DNA from: Streptomyces sp. 3214.6
Lineage (GTDB): Bacteria; Actinomycetota; Actinomycetes; Streptomycetales; Streptomycetaceae
Length of the DNA stretch: 64,000 bases
Assembly (NCBI RefSeq): GCF_900129855.1
Contig: NZ_LT670819.1
Span: 4,960,001 to 5,024,000 of the forward strand
Direction of reading: 5' to 3'
Position 1 is the stretch's first letter; every line of letters begins with the position of its first letter. The translations under genes were made by a program, and so were the position numbers. Positions 25,257 through 33,738 of this stretch are shown here, one piece after another. The notes below the pieces were generated by a model. The model saw only the letters and a program-made list of their open reading frames with translations. It was not told the origin of the DNA and made no database searches.

Positions 25257-26930
25257 ATGGGTGAGGTCTTCGCCGGACGGTACGAACTGGCCGACCCGAT
25301 CGGACGCGGAGGGGTCGGCGCGGTCTGGCGCGCCTGGGACCACCGCCGCCGCCGCTACGTGGCCGCCAAGGTGCTCCAGCAGAGCGACGCACACGCGCTG
25401 CTGCGCTTCGTGCGCGAGCAGGCGCTGCGGATCGACCACCCCCATGTGCTCGCGCCCGCCAGCTGGGCCGCCGACGACGACAAGGTCCTGTTCACCATGG
25501 ACCTCGTCGGCGGCGGTTCACTGGTCCACCTCGTCGGCGACTACGGCCCCCTCCCCCCGGGTTTCGTGTGCACGCTGCTCGACCAGCTGCTCTCCGGGCT
25601 CACCGCGGTCCACGCGGAAGGCGTCGTGCACCGCGACATCAAACCCGCCAACATCCTGCTGGAGGCCACCGGGACCGCCCTGCCCCGGCTGCGGCTGTCC
25701 GACTTCGGCATCGCCATGCGGCTGGGCGAGCCCCGGCTGACCGAGACCAACCTCGTGGTGGGGACGCCCGGTTACCTCGCGCCCGAGCAGATGATGGGCG
25801 CGGACCCGGACTTCCCGGCCGACCTCTTCGCCGTCGGCCTGGTCGCCCTGTATCTGCTGGAAGGCGCGAAGCCGGACGCCAAGGCACTCATCCAGTACTT
25901 CGCGGAACACGGCACGCCGGGCGCTCCGAAGAGCGTGCCGGAGCCGCTGTGGCAGGTCGTCGCCACCCTGCTCCAGCCGGACCCGCAGGCGCGCTTCCGT
26001 ACGGCGACGGGGGCGCGCAAGGCGCTCGCGGCCGCCGTCGAACTCCTGCCCGAGCCCGGCCCGGACGACGAGATGATCGAGATCTTCGACCAACTCGGGC
26101 CGCTGCCCAAGGGGTTCGGGGCCGACGGTCCGTCCGCACCGAGGCCGCGAGCCGGTTCCGATTCCGGTACTGGTACCGGAATCGGAACCGGCTCCGTGCC
26201 CACCCGCCCGAACACCCCTCCCGCCCCCGCCCACCCGGGCACCGGCTCGCTGCCCTCCCGTCCGCACCCGGCTTCCGATCCGGCCCCTGCGGGCAGCGGA
26301 TCGTTTCCCTCGGGGTCGTATCCCTCCGGTCCGGGAAGAGCGGCCGGTCCGGCCCACCCGGGCACCGGCGGCCTGCCCTCCCGGACGGACGGGACTTCCA
26401 CGCCGTCGGTCGCCGCATCCCACTCCGTACTCGGCTCCGTACCCGGCTCCGGCTCCGTACCCCTGCCGCCCGCGCCACTGCACGCCCCGAACTCCGCACC
26501 GACTCCCACCCCCACCCCCGCGCCGGCACCAGCACCCGCGCCCGCTCACGTCCCCTCCATGTCGGACACCGGAAGCTTCCACCTGCCGCCGCCGCAGTCC
26601 CCCACTCCGTATCCGTCGGCCTCTTCCGCGCCCGCGTACGAGTCCCCGTACGAGTCCCCCGAGCCGCACGCATCGCACGCACCGCACGAGTCCACGTTCG
26701 TGTTGCCCTCCCGTGGGCCACGCGCCGAGGTGTCCACAGCCTCGTACACCGCCCAGGACCCGCAGGTTCCGCAGCCCGCCGCGCAGGCGGTTGCGCCGCG
26801 GGGCGGTCGACGCGGTCATCGCGCCGCCCGCCGGGGGCGTCCCGGGCCGCCCGCGAAGGTCGCGGTGCCGCTGCTGCTCCTCGCGCTGGTCTGCTACGCC
26901 GTGGGGTTCTGGGCGCTGGCCCGCGTCTGA
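25257..26930 (+). CDS. Ser/Thr protein kinase with C-terminal membrane anchor
   Basis: Protein of 557 residues. The kinase domain (about 8-265) has GRGGVGAVWRA, Lys38, HRDIKPAN with Asp127, and DFG with Asp149, so catalysis should be intact. A roughly 250-residue Pro/Ser/Gly-rich linker follows, then a basic patch and a single terminal membrane helix (VAVPLLLLALVCYAVGFWALA) with almost nothing outside. It therefore has no sensor domain, unlike PknB. ATG 25257 follows GGGGGAGGAG. Its 3' end overlaps the opposite gene by 37 bases. Confidence 0.92.
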   Translation: MGEVFAGRYELADPIGRGGVGAVWRAWDHRRRRYVAAKVLQQSDAHALLRFVREQALRIDHPHVLAPASWAADDDKVLFTMDLVGGGSLVHLVGDYGPLPPGFVCTLLDQLLSGLTAVHAEGVVHRDIKPANILLEATGTALPRLRLSDFGIAMRLGEPRLTETNLVVGTPGYLAPEQMMGADPDFPADLFAVGLVALYLLEGAKPDAKALIQYFAEHGTPGAPKSVPEPLWQVVATLLQPDPQARFRTATGARKALAAAVELLPEPGPDDEMIEIFDQLGPLPKGFGADGPSAPRPRAGSDSGTGTGIGTGSVPTRPNTPPAPAHPGTGSLPSRPHPASDPAPAGSGSFPSGSYPSGPGRAAGPAHPGTGGLPSRTDGTSTPSVAASHSVLGSVPGSGSVPLPPAPLHAPNSAPTPTPTPAPAPAPAPAHVPSMSDTGSFHLPPPQSPTPYPSASSAPAYESPYESPEPHASHAPHESTFVLPSRGPRAEVSTASYTAQDPQVPQPAAQAVAPRGGRRGHRAARRGRPGPPAKVAVPLLLLALVCYAVGFWALARV

Positions 26931-28363
26931 GCGGCCCTGCGCCGGGCGGTCAGCGTCCACACCCCCAGCACCGTCAGCAGTGCGCTCCCGGTGCCGAGGC
27001 CGCCCACGGCGACCGCCCGCATCACGGGGTCACCGCCCGACGCACCGCCCCTCGACGCGGTGCCGCCCACCAAGGGTTCCGGGTCCGGTGCGCCGACGTC
27101 GAAGAACCCGCGTGGCACCGACGGCGCCGAGTACCCCGGACCGGCCTGTGTGCCGCCGTCCACCCGGACGCGCAGGGTGAGCCCGTAGGGCCCCTCGCCG
27201 AAACGTTGGGCCACCTGCGAGGCCAGGTGCACCACGAGGTAGTACGAGCCGGCGAACCGCAGCGAGTTCGTCGGATCGGTGGGCGCGTACCGGTTGACGT
27301 ACCGGACCGGCGGCACGGGCGGCAGCGAGGCCGACTTCTGGGTGCCGCCGAAGCCGACGCTCGCGTCCTTCACCTCGGCTCGCACCGGGTTGTAAAGGGT
27401 CAGGTCCAGGGCGTCGACCACATATCCGGAGTCCGTGTCCGCGCTGCCCAGGTCGACGGCGGCGGACACCTGCCGGCCCCAGTCGACGGGCACCTTGTAG
27501 AAGAGGGTCTGCCCGGGGACGATCTCGTCGCTCCACACGCCCGGCTCCACGGCGGTCGCCCTGGCGAAACCGGCCCCGCCCCGCACCGCCACCGGCTCGG
27601 CGACGGGCGGCGTGGGCGTCGCGGAGTCCCACTGCTCGGGCACGCTCGTCGAGACCGCCTTCCGCACGGGCGCCTCGGAGACGGCCGCGAGCTCCAGCTC
27701 CCAGGGGTCCTCGACACCGGTGCCGGTGCCGGTGCGCTCGACGACGACGTAGTACGTACCGGGCTCCTGACACACCCCTTTGCCGGGCACGAGTTCGCGC
27801 GCGCCCCACGCCGTGATCGGCTGCGGGCTCTTGGACGCGCCCACGCCGGCCGAGTCGTTGGAACATCGGAGGCCGTCGGCGTCCTGTACGGAGACGCTGA
27901 TCCCGTCGCCGACGGACAGGACGGCTCCCGCGCGCGGGATCGCCGTCACGGAGACGTACACGTTCGACGCACCGTCGAGTTCGAGCCGGTAGTAGGCCTT
28001 CACCCGCTTCTCCCGGCCCTGGCTCTGGCCCTCGTCCTGGTTCTGGCCCTGGCCCTCGTCCTGGTTCTGGCTCTGGCCCTCGTCCTGGTTCTGGCCCTGG
28101 CTCTGGTCCTGGCTCTGGCCCTTGAGGGAGCTTCGGTACGTCGCGCCGGGGTCCAGGCGTACGGCGTCGCTGGTGCCCGTCGCCGCCGGGGCGCTGCGGA
28201 CGTCGTCCGCAAAGGCGTACGACGGGACCTCCGGCGCGGCGACGGCGGCCGGCCCTGGCAGCGCCACCGACGACGTGCAGAGCACCGCTCCCACGGCAGT
28301 GATCCGCGCGACGGACCGCCGCACAGCCGTCCCACGCCTCGCAAGCCCCGCACGCCGGGCCAT
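26894..28363 (-). CDS. Secreted/membrane protein with Gln-Asn-Asp repeat
   Basis: Protein of 489 residues. A signal peptide (about 16-43, ending PAAVAA) precedes an extracellular body with paired beta-rich regions, and a C-terminal membrane helix (about 455-475) with a basic tail. Residues about 82-112 are a hydrophilic repeat of GQNQDEGQSQ units, with matching DNA repeats near 28010-28115. The two body halves each carry a YYVVVE or YYLVVH segment, suggesting duplicated domains. I recognise no enzymatic motif. The topology fits a surface sensor or wall-associated protein. It converges with and overlaps the kinase by 37 bases. Confidence 0.75.
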   Translation of the reverse strand: MARRAGLARRGTAVRRSVARITAVGAVLCTSSVALPGPAAVAAPEVPSYAFADDVRSAPAATGTSDAVRLDPGATYRSSLKGQSQDQSQGQNQDEGQSQNQDEGQGQNQDEGQSQGREKRVKAYYRLELDGASNVYVSVTAIPRAGAVLSVGDGISVSVQDADGLRCSNDSAGVGASKSPQPITAWGARELVPGKGVCQEPGTYYVVVERTGTGTGVEDPWELELAAVSEAPVRKAVSTSVPEQWDSATPTPPVAEPVAVRGGAGFARATAVEPGVWSDEIVPGQTLFYKVPVDWGRQVSAAVDLGSADTDSGYVVDALDLTLYNPVRAEVKDASVGFGGTQKSASLPPVPPVRYVNRYAPTDPTNSLRFAGSYYLVVHLASQVAQRFGEGPYGLTLRVRVDGGTQAGPGYSAPSVPRGFFDVGAPDPEPLVGGTASRGGASGGDPVMRAVAVGGLGTGSALLTVLGVWTLTARRRAAQTRASAQNPTA

Positions 28364-28492
28364 CGATCCCGCCCCCTCGCCTTAGACCGAACGTGGCCCA
28401 TCCTGCCCCGCCCGCGCGCGCGTCACCCTCGCATCCGGCACGAGCGTCCGAAAAGCCCGCTTCTAACCGCCGTCCCGGGAACGCGCAACACA

Positions 28493-28523
28493 AAACCCCG
28501 ACCGCAAGCGGCGGCCGGGGTTT
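28493..28523. terminator. Hairpin terminator
   Basis: A 13-bp stem with one G-U pair (28493-28505 with 28511-28523), flanked by AAAA and TTT, lies 23 bases past the DLW-39 stop on its strand. Confidence 0.8.
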
Positions 28524-28545
28524 GCTCAGTCTTCGGTATCGATAC

Positions 28546-28674
28546 TCACGAACCCGTGGGCACGGAGTCAGTCGCCTCCGTCCACAGATCCTGCTCGGCG
28601 CGATCCGCCTGGATCTGGCGGTACACGAGGAGCCCGCCGATGGCGGCCAGTGCGACCAGGAGAAGCTTCTTCAC
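28546..28674 (-). CDS. DLW-39 family small protein
   Basis: Protein of 42 residues: MKKLLLVALAAIGGLLVYRQ then IQADRAEQDLWTEATDSVP. It is one membrane helix followed by a short polar tail holding the DLW motif that names the family. The GTG start at 28674 is the family start; the longer ORF to 28728 is not needed. Function unknown. Conserved in actinobacteria near gyrA. Confidence 0.85.
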   Translation of the reverse strand: MKKLLLVALAAIGGLLVYRQIQADRAEQDLWTEATDSVPTGS

Positions 28675-29033
28675 CGCGCGACCTCGTCTTTCCTTGACGT
28701 AGGGGACCTCTGGCGCCCGACTATACACACCGGCCGATACCGATCGGTGACCTACGCCCGCCGCTCAACTCCCGCCCTCGGCAGCGCAGTAGAAGCGGAT
28801 CGCACCACTCCGATCGGAGGGTGATCACACCTCCACAGAGGGTGAGAGTCGCCCCCACTCACACCACTTACTCACCTTTCTCCGCTTCTTCTCCCGTTTT
28901 ATGGCTTCTTGCGTCCATACGAGTGGTGTTCATCGGAACAACGCCACGCCGCGAGCGTCGGTCCACCACTTCGCGGCCGCCATACACATCATGAGGAAAG
29001 TACGCAAATCGCCCAACCCGAAAGTGAGGGGCC
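28675..29033. other. Divergent intergenic region
   Basis: This 359-base stretch lies between the divergent DLW-39 and DUF6344 genes. It contains the palindrome ACCGATCGGT near 28739-28748 and a related GATCGGAGGGTGATC element near 28812. No gene is convincing. It must hold both promoters. Confidence 0.45.
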
Positions 29034-29408
29034 ATGACCGAGAACCGGGTCATGAAGCTGTGGACCACGATCGTCACCGCCTTCCTCGCGCTGTGCACGG
29101 CGCTCGGACTCATCACGACGACCGCCGCGACGGCGTCGGCCCGGACCGAGCCGACGCGCGGCAGCGAGAGCGACGCCACCGCGCGCACGACGGCCTGGCC
29201 GACGATCTCGACCCCCCGGGTCTGGCCCCAAGCCCGCTCCCTGCCCCCCACGATGAAACAGCGCATCCGCGCCGAGGCGCACGGCAAGTCCCCCAGCTGC
29301 CGTCACCGCGGTCTCCCGGACACGGACCCGGCCGAGCACACCACGACCACCTGCGCCCCCGAGGACCCGGCCGAACCAGCCGAACCAGCCATCCCCCTCC
29401 AGCGCTGA
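29034..29408 (+). CDS. Putative secreted DUF6344 family protein
   Basis: Protein of 124 residues with a signal-like helix (about 8-37, LWTTIVTAFLALCTALGLIT) and a short polar mature part holding LPPTMKQRIRAEAHGKSPSC, the most conserved segment of this small Streptomyces family. Two cysteines (SCRH and TCAPE) may form a disulfide. ATG follows GAGGGG. Function unknown. Confidence 0.75.
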   Translation: MTENRVMKLWTTIVTAFLALCTALGLITTTAATASARTEPTRGSESDATARTTAWPTISTPRVWPQARSLPPTMKQRIRAEAHGKSPSCRHRGLPDTDPAEHTTTTCAPEDPAEPAEPAIPLQR

Positions 29409-29462
29409 GCACCTCCCTCCCCCCCGACGTAACGGCGAACTTGCGTACAGCCCGCACGGACC

Positions 29463-29496
29463 AGGCCCGGCGGCTCCCCCAGGAGCCACCGGGCCT
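29463..29496 (+). terminator. Terminator of DUF6344 gene
   Basis: Stacked stems (29463-29470 with 29489-29496; 29472-29477 with 29482-29487) form a compact G+C-rich hairpin followed by TCG. No clear U-run. Confidence 0.65.
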
Positions 29497-29584
29497 TCGC
29501 CGTGCGTCGTCGCCGACCGCAGCGGCGGGCGAGCGACCGCCGGTCTTCGGTCAGGGCGTCCCGCCTCGCGTCCCCCGGACACGG

Positions 29585-29620
29585 CGAAGGCCCCCGACCA
29601 TGACCGGTCGGGGGCCTTCG
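29585..29620. terminator. Terminator between convergent genes
   Basis: A perfect 15-bp stem (29585-29599 with 29606-29620) lies 10 bases from the VOC gene stop. Its left arm also matches the reverse complement of 29491-29504, so an alternative long-range pairing is possible. Confidence 0.8.
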
Positions 29621-29629
29621 CCGGGGTGC

Positions 29630-29983
29630 TCACTGACGCCGTTGGCCAAGGACACAGAACTCGTTGCCCTCGGGGTCTGCCATGACGACCCACGACTGCT
29701 CACCCTGGCCGATGTCGACACGCTTCGCGCCATGGGCCTCGAGGCGGGCCACCTCGGCGGCCTGGTCATCGGGCCTGAAGTCGAGGTGCAGCCGGCTCTT
29801 CGCCGTCCGGCCCTCGTCGACCCGCACGAACTCCAACCCTGGCAGACGATCGGGCTCCGCGCGGATCTCGAACTCGTCATCGGAGGTGTGGACGACCACC
29901 CAGCCAAGAGCCGTGGCCCACCACTGTCCCAAGGCCGCCGGATCCACCGAGTGAACGATTACCTGTTCCCATTCCAAGGTCAT
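29630..29983 (-). CDS. VOC/glyoxalase-family protein
   Basis: Protein of 117 residues with one vicinal-oxygen-chelate domain. The N-terminal half has LGQWWATALGW and the C-terminal half has RLHLDFRPDD and WVVMADPEGNEFCVL, matching the VOC_2 glyoxalase-like group. Members bind a metal and act on small molecules or confer resistance. Substrate unknown. It is convergent with DUF6344 across a strong terminator. Confidence 0.88.
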   Translation of the reverse strand: MTLEWEQVIVHSVDPAALGQWWATALGWVVVHTSDDEFEIRAEPDRLPGLEFVRVDEGRTAKSRLHLDFRPDDQAAEVARLEAHGAKRVDIGQGEQSWVVMADPEGNEFCVLGQRRQ

Positions 29984-30054
29984 CCGCAGAGTCTAGGCAC
30001 GCCCGCCATCAGCAGACCGCGACCGCTGCTAACCGCAGCCATAGACGCCAAAAA

Positions 30055-30077
30055 CCCCCGGACCAAAGGTCCAGGGG
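30055..30077 (-). terminator. Rho-independent terminator of tRNA-Ile
   Basis: A 10-bp stem with one mismatch (30055-30064 with 30068-30077) lies 10 bases past the encoded CCA. On the minus strand it is followed by TTTT. Confidence 0.85.
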
Positions 30078-30089
30078 TCTTCTGGCTGG

Positions 30090-30163
30090 TGGGGCTAACA
30101 GGATTTGAACCTGTGGCCTCATCCTTATCAGGGATGCGCTCTAACCAACTGAGCTATAGCCCC
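30090..30163 (-). tRNA. tRNA-Ile(GAT)
   Basis: Complete 74-base cloverleaf on the minus strand. The acceptor is GGGGCTA with TAGCCCC, the anticodon loop CTGATAA (GAT) and the T-arm CAGGTTCAAATCCTG. CCA is encoded at 30087-30089. Confidence 0.95.
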
Positions 30164-30287
30164 GCCGCGCTCTGCGGTGTGTGTCCCGCGCGCTGACTCC
30201 TGAAGATTAGCGCACGACGTGGGCAGTCCCAAAATCGATAGTCGCGGGGCCCTCGGGGGAGGTTTGAAACCGCTGCGACGACAAAGC

Positions 30288-31082
30288 TCACTCGTCCTCG
30301 GCGAGCGTCAGCTCGACGCCGCCGACGAAGCCGGCGGAGAGGTTGTAGATGAACGCGCCGAGCGTCGCGAGGGCCGTCGCGAGGACGACGTCGATGACCG
30401 CGATGATCGAGGTGAACATCAGGACGTGGGGGAGCGACAGGAACGCCTGGAGGTCGAAGCCGTTCGACTCGTTCGAGCCGGTCGCCTCCGCGATCGTGCC
30501 GCCGACCGACGAGAAGACGCCCATCGCGTCCATGACCATCCACAGCACGGCGGCCGCGACGATCGTGCAGATGCCGAGCGCGATGGAGAGCAGGAAGCTG
30601 ACCTTCATCACCGACCACGGGTCGGCCTTCGACACCCGCAGCCGCGCCTTACGCACGCGGGGCGTGGTGCGGACGCCGGTCCGCGGGCGCCGTACGGCGC
30701 CGGCCGGCGCCGGGGGCGCCTGCGTCGGGTAGGCCTGCGGCGGGTGGTAGGGCCCGGCGGGCTGCTGCGGCTGCCGTTCCCCGGGCAGCGGCGAGCCTTC
30801 GGCAGGCTGTTTGGCCTGCGCGCCTCGGGTGTCCGTCACGGTTCCCCCCTGGGATCCCTTTGATCCTTGCGTGTCGGGCGAGGACGACGGCGAGGGCGAG
30901 TCAGCCACGGGCGCCTTGATGGCCTTCAGCTGGGTCGTGTGGGTGTCCGCCGGACGCCCGTCACCGCCCCCGGCGCCCCGCGCGTCGGTCGTACGCGCGT
31001 CCCCCGCCGGCGCGGCGGAGCCACGGCCGCCGCCGTTCTTGTCCGTACCGGCAGACGTACCGGCGCCCGTGGCTCCGCTCAC
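30288..31082 (-). CDS. DUF3566 membrane protein
   Basis: Protein of 264 residues. About 145 disordered N-terminal residues rich in Gly, Pro, Gln and Thr precede the DUF3566 domain with two membrane helices (about 160-182 and 222-248). Family sequences include KADPWSVMKVSFLLSIALGI and GAFIYNLSAGFVGGVELTL. Function unknown, although the gene follows gyrA widely in actinobacteria. It lies 19 bases downstream of gyrA, so it is probably co-transcribed. The exact start within the disordered region is uncertain. Confidence 0.88.
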   Translation of the reverse strand: MSGATGAGTSAGTDKNGGGRGSAAPAGDARTTDARGAGGGDGRPADTHTTQLKAIKAPVADSPSPSSSPDTQGSKGSQGGTVTDTRGAQAKQPAEGSPLPGERQPQQPAGPYHPPQAYPTQAPPAPAGAVRRPRTGVRTTPRVRKARLRVSKADPWSVMKVSFLLSIALGICTIVAAAVLWMVMDAMGVFSSVGGTIAEATGSNESNGFDLQAFLSLPHVLMFTSIIAVIDVVLATALATLGAFIYNLSAGFVGGVELTLAEDE

Positions 31083-31101
31083 GATGACTCACTCCTCGTA
31101 C

Positions 31102-33696
31102 CTACTCGGCCGAGGGCGACTCACCCTCGTCCGTGCCGGTGGTCGTGGCTGCCTCGGCGGAGTCGTCCACGGCGTCCTCGCCGTCGACCTCTTCCGCCTC
31201 GCGCCCCGCCTCGGCGTTACGTGCGATACCGACGACGGCATCGCGCTTGCCCAGGTTGATCAGTTGGACGCCCATGGTGTCACGGCCCGTCTCCCTGACC
31301 TCGTTGACTCGCGTACGAATCACACCGCCGGACAGCGTGATGGCGAGGATCTCGTCGGTCTCCTCGACCACCAGCGCGCCGACGAGAGAACCACGGTCCT
31401 CGACGATCTTGGCGGCCTTGATACCGAGGCCGCCGCGACCCTGGACGCGGTACTCGTCGACAGCGGTCCGCTTCGCGTACCCGCCGTCTGTGGCAGTGAA
31501 CACGAACGTACCGGGTCGAACAACATTCATCGAGAGCAGCTGGTCGCCCTCACGGAAGCTCATGCCCTTGACGCCCGAGGTGGCACGGCCCATGGGGCGC
31601 AGCGCCTCGTCCGTGGCGGTGAACCTGATCGACTGCGCCTTCTTGCTGATCAGAAGCAGATCATCCTCGGCCGAGACGAGTTCGGCTCCGATCAGTTCGT
31701 CGTCCGAACCGTCCTCCGTCTCACGGAGGTTGATCGCGATGACACCACCGGCACGCGGCGAATCGTAATCCTTCAGAGGCGTCTTCTTCACCAGACCGCC
31801 CTTGGTGGCCAGGACCAGGTACGGCGCCGCCTCGTAGTCGCGGATCGCGAGGATCTCGGCGATCGCCTCGTCCGGCTGGAAGGCCAGCAGGTTGGCGACG
31901 TGCTGTCCACGCGCGTCACGCCCGGCGTCGGGCAGCTCGTACGCCTTCGCCCGGTAGACGCGGCCCTTGTTGGTGAAGAACAGCAGCCAGTGGTGCGTGG
32001 TGGAGACGAAGAAGTGGTCGACGATGTCGTCTTCCTTCAGCTTCGCGCCCCGTACGCCCTTGCCGCCGCGCTTCTGGGAGCGGTAGTCGTCCGTCTTCGT
32101 GCGCTTGACGTAGCCCCCGCGCGAGATGGTGACGACGATGTCCTCCTCGGCGATCAGGTCCTCGATGGACATGTCGCCGTCGTAGGGCACCAGCATCGTC
32201 TTGCGGTCGTCGCCGTACTTCTCGACGATCGCGGCGAGTTCCTCGCTCACGATGCCGCGCTGGCGGACCGGCGACGCGAGGATCTGGTTGTACTCGTTGA
32301 TCTTCGCCTGGAGTTCGTCGTGCTCCTGGACGATCTTCTGACGCTCCAGGGCGGCGAGGCGGCGCAGCTGCATCTCGAGGATGGCGTTGGCCTGGATCTC
32401 GTCGATCTCCAGGAGGCTCATCAGGCCCCCGCGCGCGATGTCGACGGTGTCGCTGCGCCGGATCAGCGCGATGACCTCGTCGATGGCGTCCAGGGCCTTC
32501 AGCAGGCCGCGCAGGATGTGCGCCCGCTCCTCGGCCTTGCGCAGCCTGAAGCGCGTACGGCGGACGACGACCTCGATCTGGTGCGTCACCCAGTGGCGGA
32601 TGAACGCGTCGAGCGAGAGCGTGCGCGGGACCCCGTCGACCAGGGCCAGCATGTTGGCGCCGAAGTTCGTCTGCAGGTCCGTGTGCTTGTACAGGTTGTT
32701 CAGGACGACCTTGGCGACCGCGTCCCGCTTCAGGACGATCACCAGGCGCTGGCCCGTACGGGACGACGTCTCGTCGCGGACGTCCGCGATGCCGCCGATC
32801 TTGCCGTCCTTGACCAGGTCGGCGATCTTCTGCGCGAGGTTGTCGGGGTTGACCTGGTAGGGCAGCTCCGTGACCACCAGGCACTGGCGGTTCTGGATCT
32901 CCTCGACCTCGACGACCGCCCGCATGGTGATCGAGCCGCGGCCCGTTCGGTACGCCTCCTCGATGCCCTTGCGGCCCACCACGAGGGCGCCGGTCGGGAA
33001 GTCGGGGCCCTTGATGCGCTCGATCAGCGCGTCCAGGAGCTCCTCGTGCGAGGCCTCCGGGTTCTCCAGGTACCACTGGGCGCCCGAGGCGACCTCGCGC
33101 AGGTTGTGCGAGGGGATGTTGGTCGCCATGCCGACCGCGATACCGGCCGAGCCGTTGATCAGCAGGTTGGGGAAGCGGGCCGGCAGGACGGTCGGCTCCT
33201 GGGAGCGGCCGTCGTAGTTGTCCGTGAAGTCGACGGTCTCCTCGTCGATGTCACGGACCATCTCCATCGACAGCGGCGCCATCTTGCACTCGGTGTAGCG
33301 CATGGCGGCCGCCGGGTCGTTGCCCGGAGAGCCGAAGTTGCCGTTGGAGTCCACCAGCGGCATCCGCATCGACCACGGCTGCGCGAGGCGGACCAGCGCG
33401 TCGTAGATCGAGGAGTCGCCGTGCGGGTGGTAGTTGCCCATGACGTCGCCGACGACGCGGGCGCACTTGTAGAAGCCGCGCTCGGGGCGGTAGCCGCCGT
33501 CGTACATCGCGTACAGGACGCGGCGGTGGACGGGCTTGAGGCCGTCGCGGACGTCGGGCAGCGCGCGGGAGACGATGACGGACATCGCGTAGTCGAGGTA
33601 CGAGCGCTGCATCTCCGTCTCGAGCCCGACGGGCTCGATGCGCATGGCGATGTCGCCGCCCTCTTCAGGGGTGACGGGAGTGTTCTCGTCGGTCAT
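31102..33696 (-). CDS. gyrA: DNA gyrase subunit A
   Basis: Breakage-reunion subunit of DNA gyrase, 864 residues. The catalytic Tyr134 lies in AAAMRYTECK. The quinolone-determining region reads HPHGDSSIYDAL (Ser95-Ser96 and Asp99), the usual unmutated actinobacterial form. The C-terminal DNA-wrapping domain contains the GyrA box QKRGGKG, and the protein ends in an acidic Ser/Glu/Thr tail. It lies 42 bases after gyrB on the same strand. Confidence 0.98.
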   Translation of the reverse strand: MTDENTPVTPEEGGDIAMRIEPVGLETEMQRSYLDYAMSVIVSRALPDVRDGLKPVHRRVLYAMYDGGYRPERGFYKCARVVGDVMGNYHPHGDSSIYDALVRLAQPWSMRMPLVDSNGNFGSPGNDPAAAMRYTECKMAPLSMEMVRDIDEETVDFTDNYDGRSQEPTVLPARFPNLLINGSAGIAVGMATNIPSHNLREVASGAQWYLENPEASHEELLDALIERIKGPDFPTGALVVGRKGIEEAYRTGRGSITMRAVVEVEEIQNRQCLVVTELPYQVNPDNLAQKIADLVKDGKIGGIADVRDETSSRTGQRLVIVLKRDAVAKVVLNNLYKHTDLQTNFGANMLALVDGVPRTLSLDAFIRHWVTHQIEVVVRRTRFRLRKAEERAHILRGLLKALDAIDEVIALIRRSDTVDIARGGLMSLLEIDEIQANAILEMQLRRLAALERQKIVQEHDELQAKINEYNQILASPVRQRGIVSEELAAIVEKYGDDRKTMLVPYDGDMSIEDLIAEEDIVVTISRGGYVKRTKTDDYRSQKRGGKGVRGAKLKEDDIVDHFFVSTTHHWLLFFTNKGRVYRAKAYELPDAGRDARGQHVANLLAFQPDEAIAEILAIRDYEAAPYLVLATKGGLVKKTPLKDYDSPRAGGVIAINLRETEDGSDDELIGAELVSAEDDLLLISKKAQSIRFTATDEALRPMGRATSGVKGMSFREGDQLLSMNVVRPGTFVFTATDGGYAKRTAVDEYRVQGRGGLGIKAAKIVEDRGSLVGALVVEETDEILAITLSGGVIRTRVNEVRETGRDTMGVQLINLGKRDAVVGIARNAEAGREAEEVDGEDAVDDSAEAATTTGTDEGESPSAE

Positions 33697-33738
33697 TGCT
33701 GGTGGGGATCCTTCCTGATGCGGTCAGCTGAGACCGAC

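Noticed and set aside
28010..28115. Spaced direct repeats as a possible CRISPR array
   Set aside because: The repeats are in frame, encode GQNQDE units within a longer gene, and have no unique spacers.
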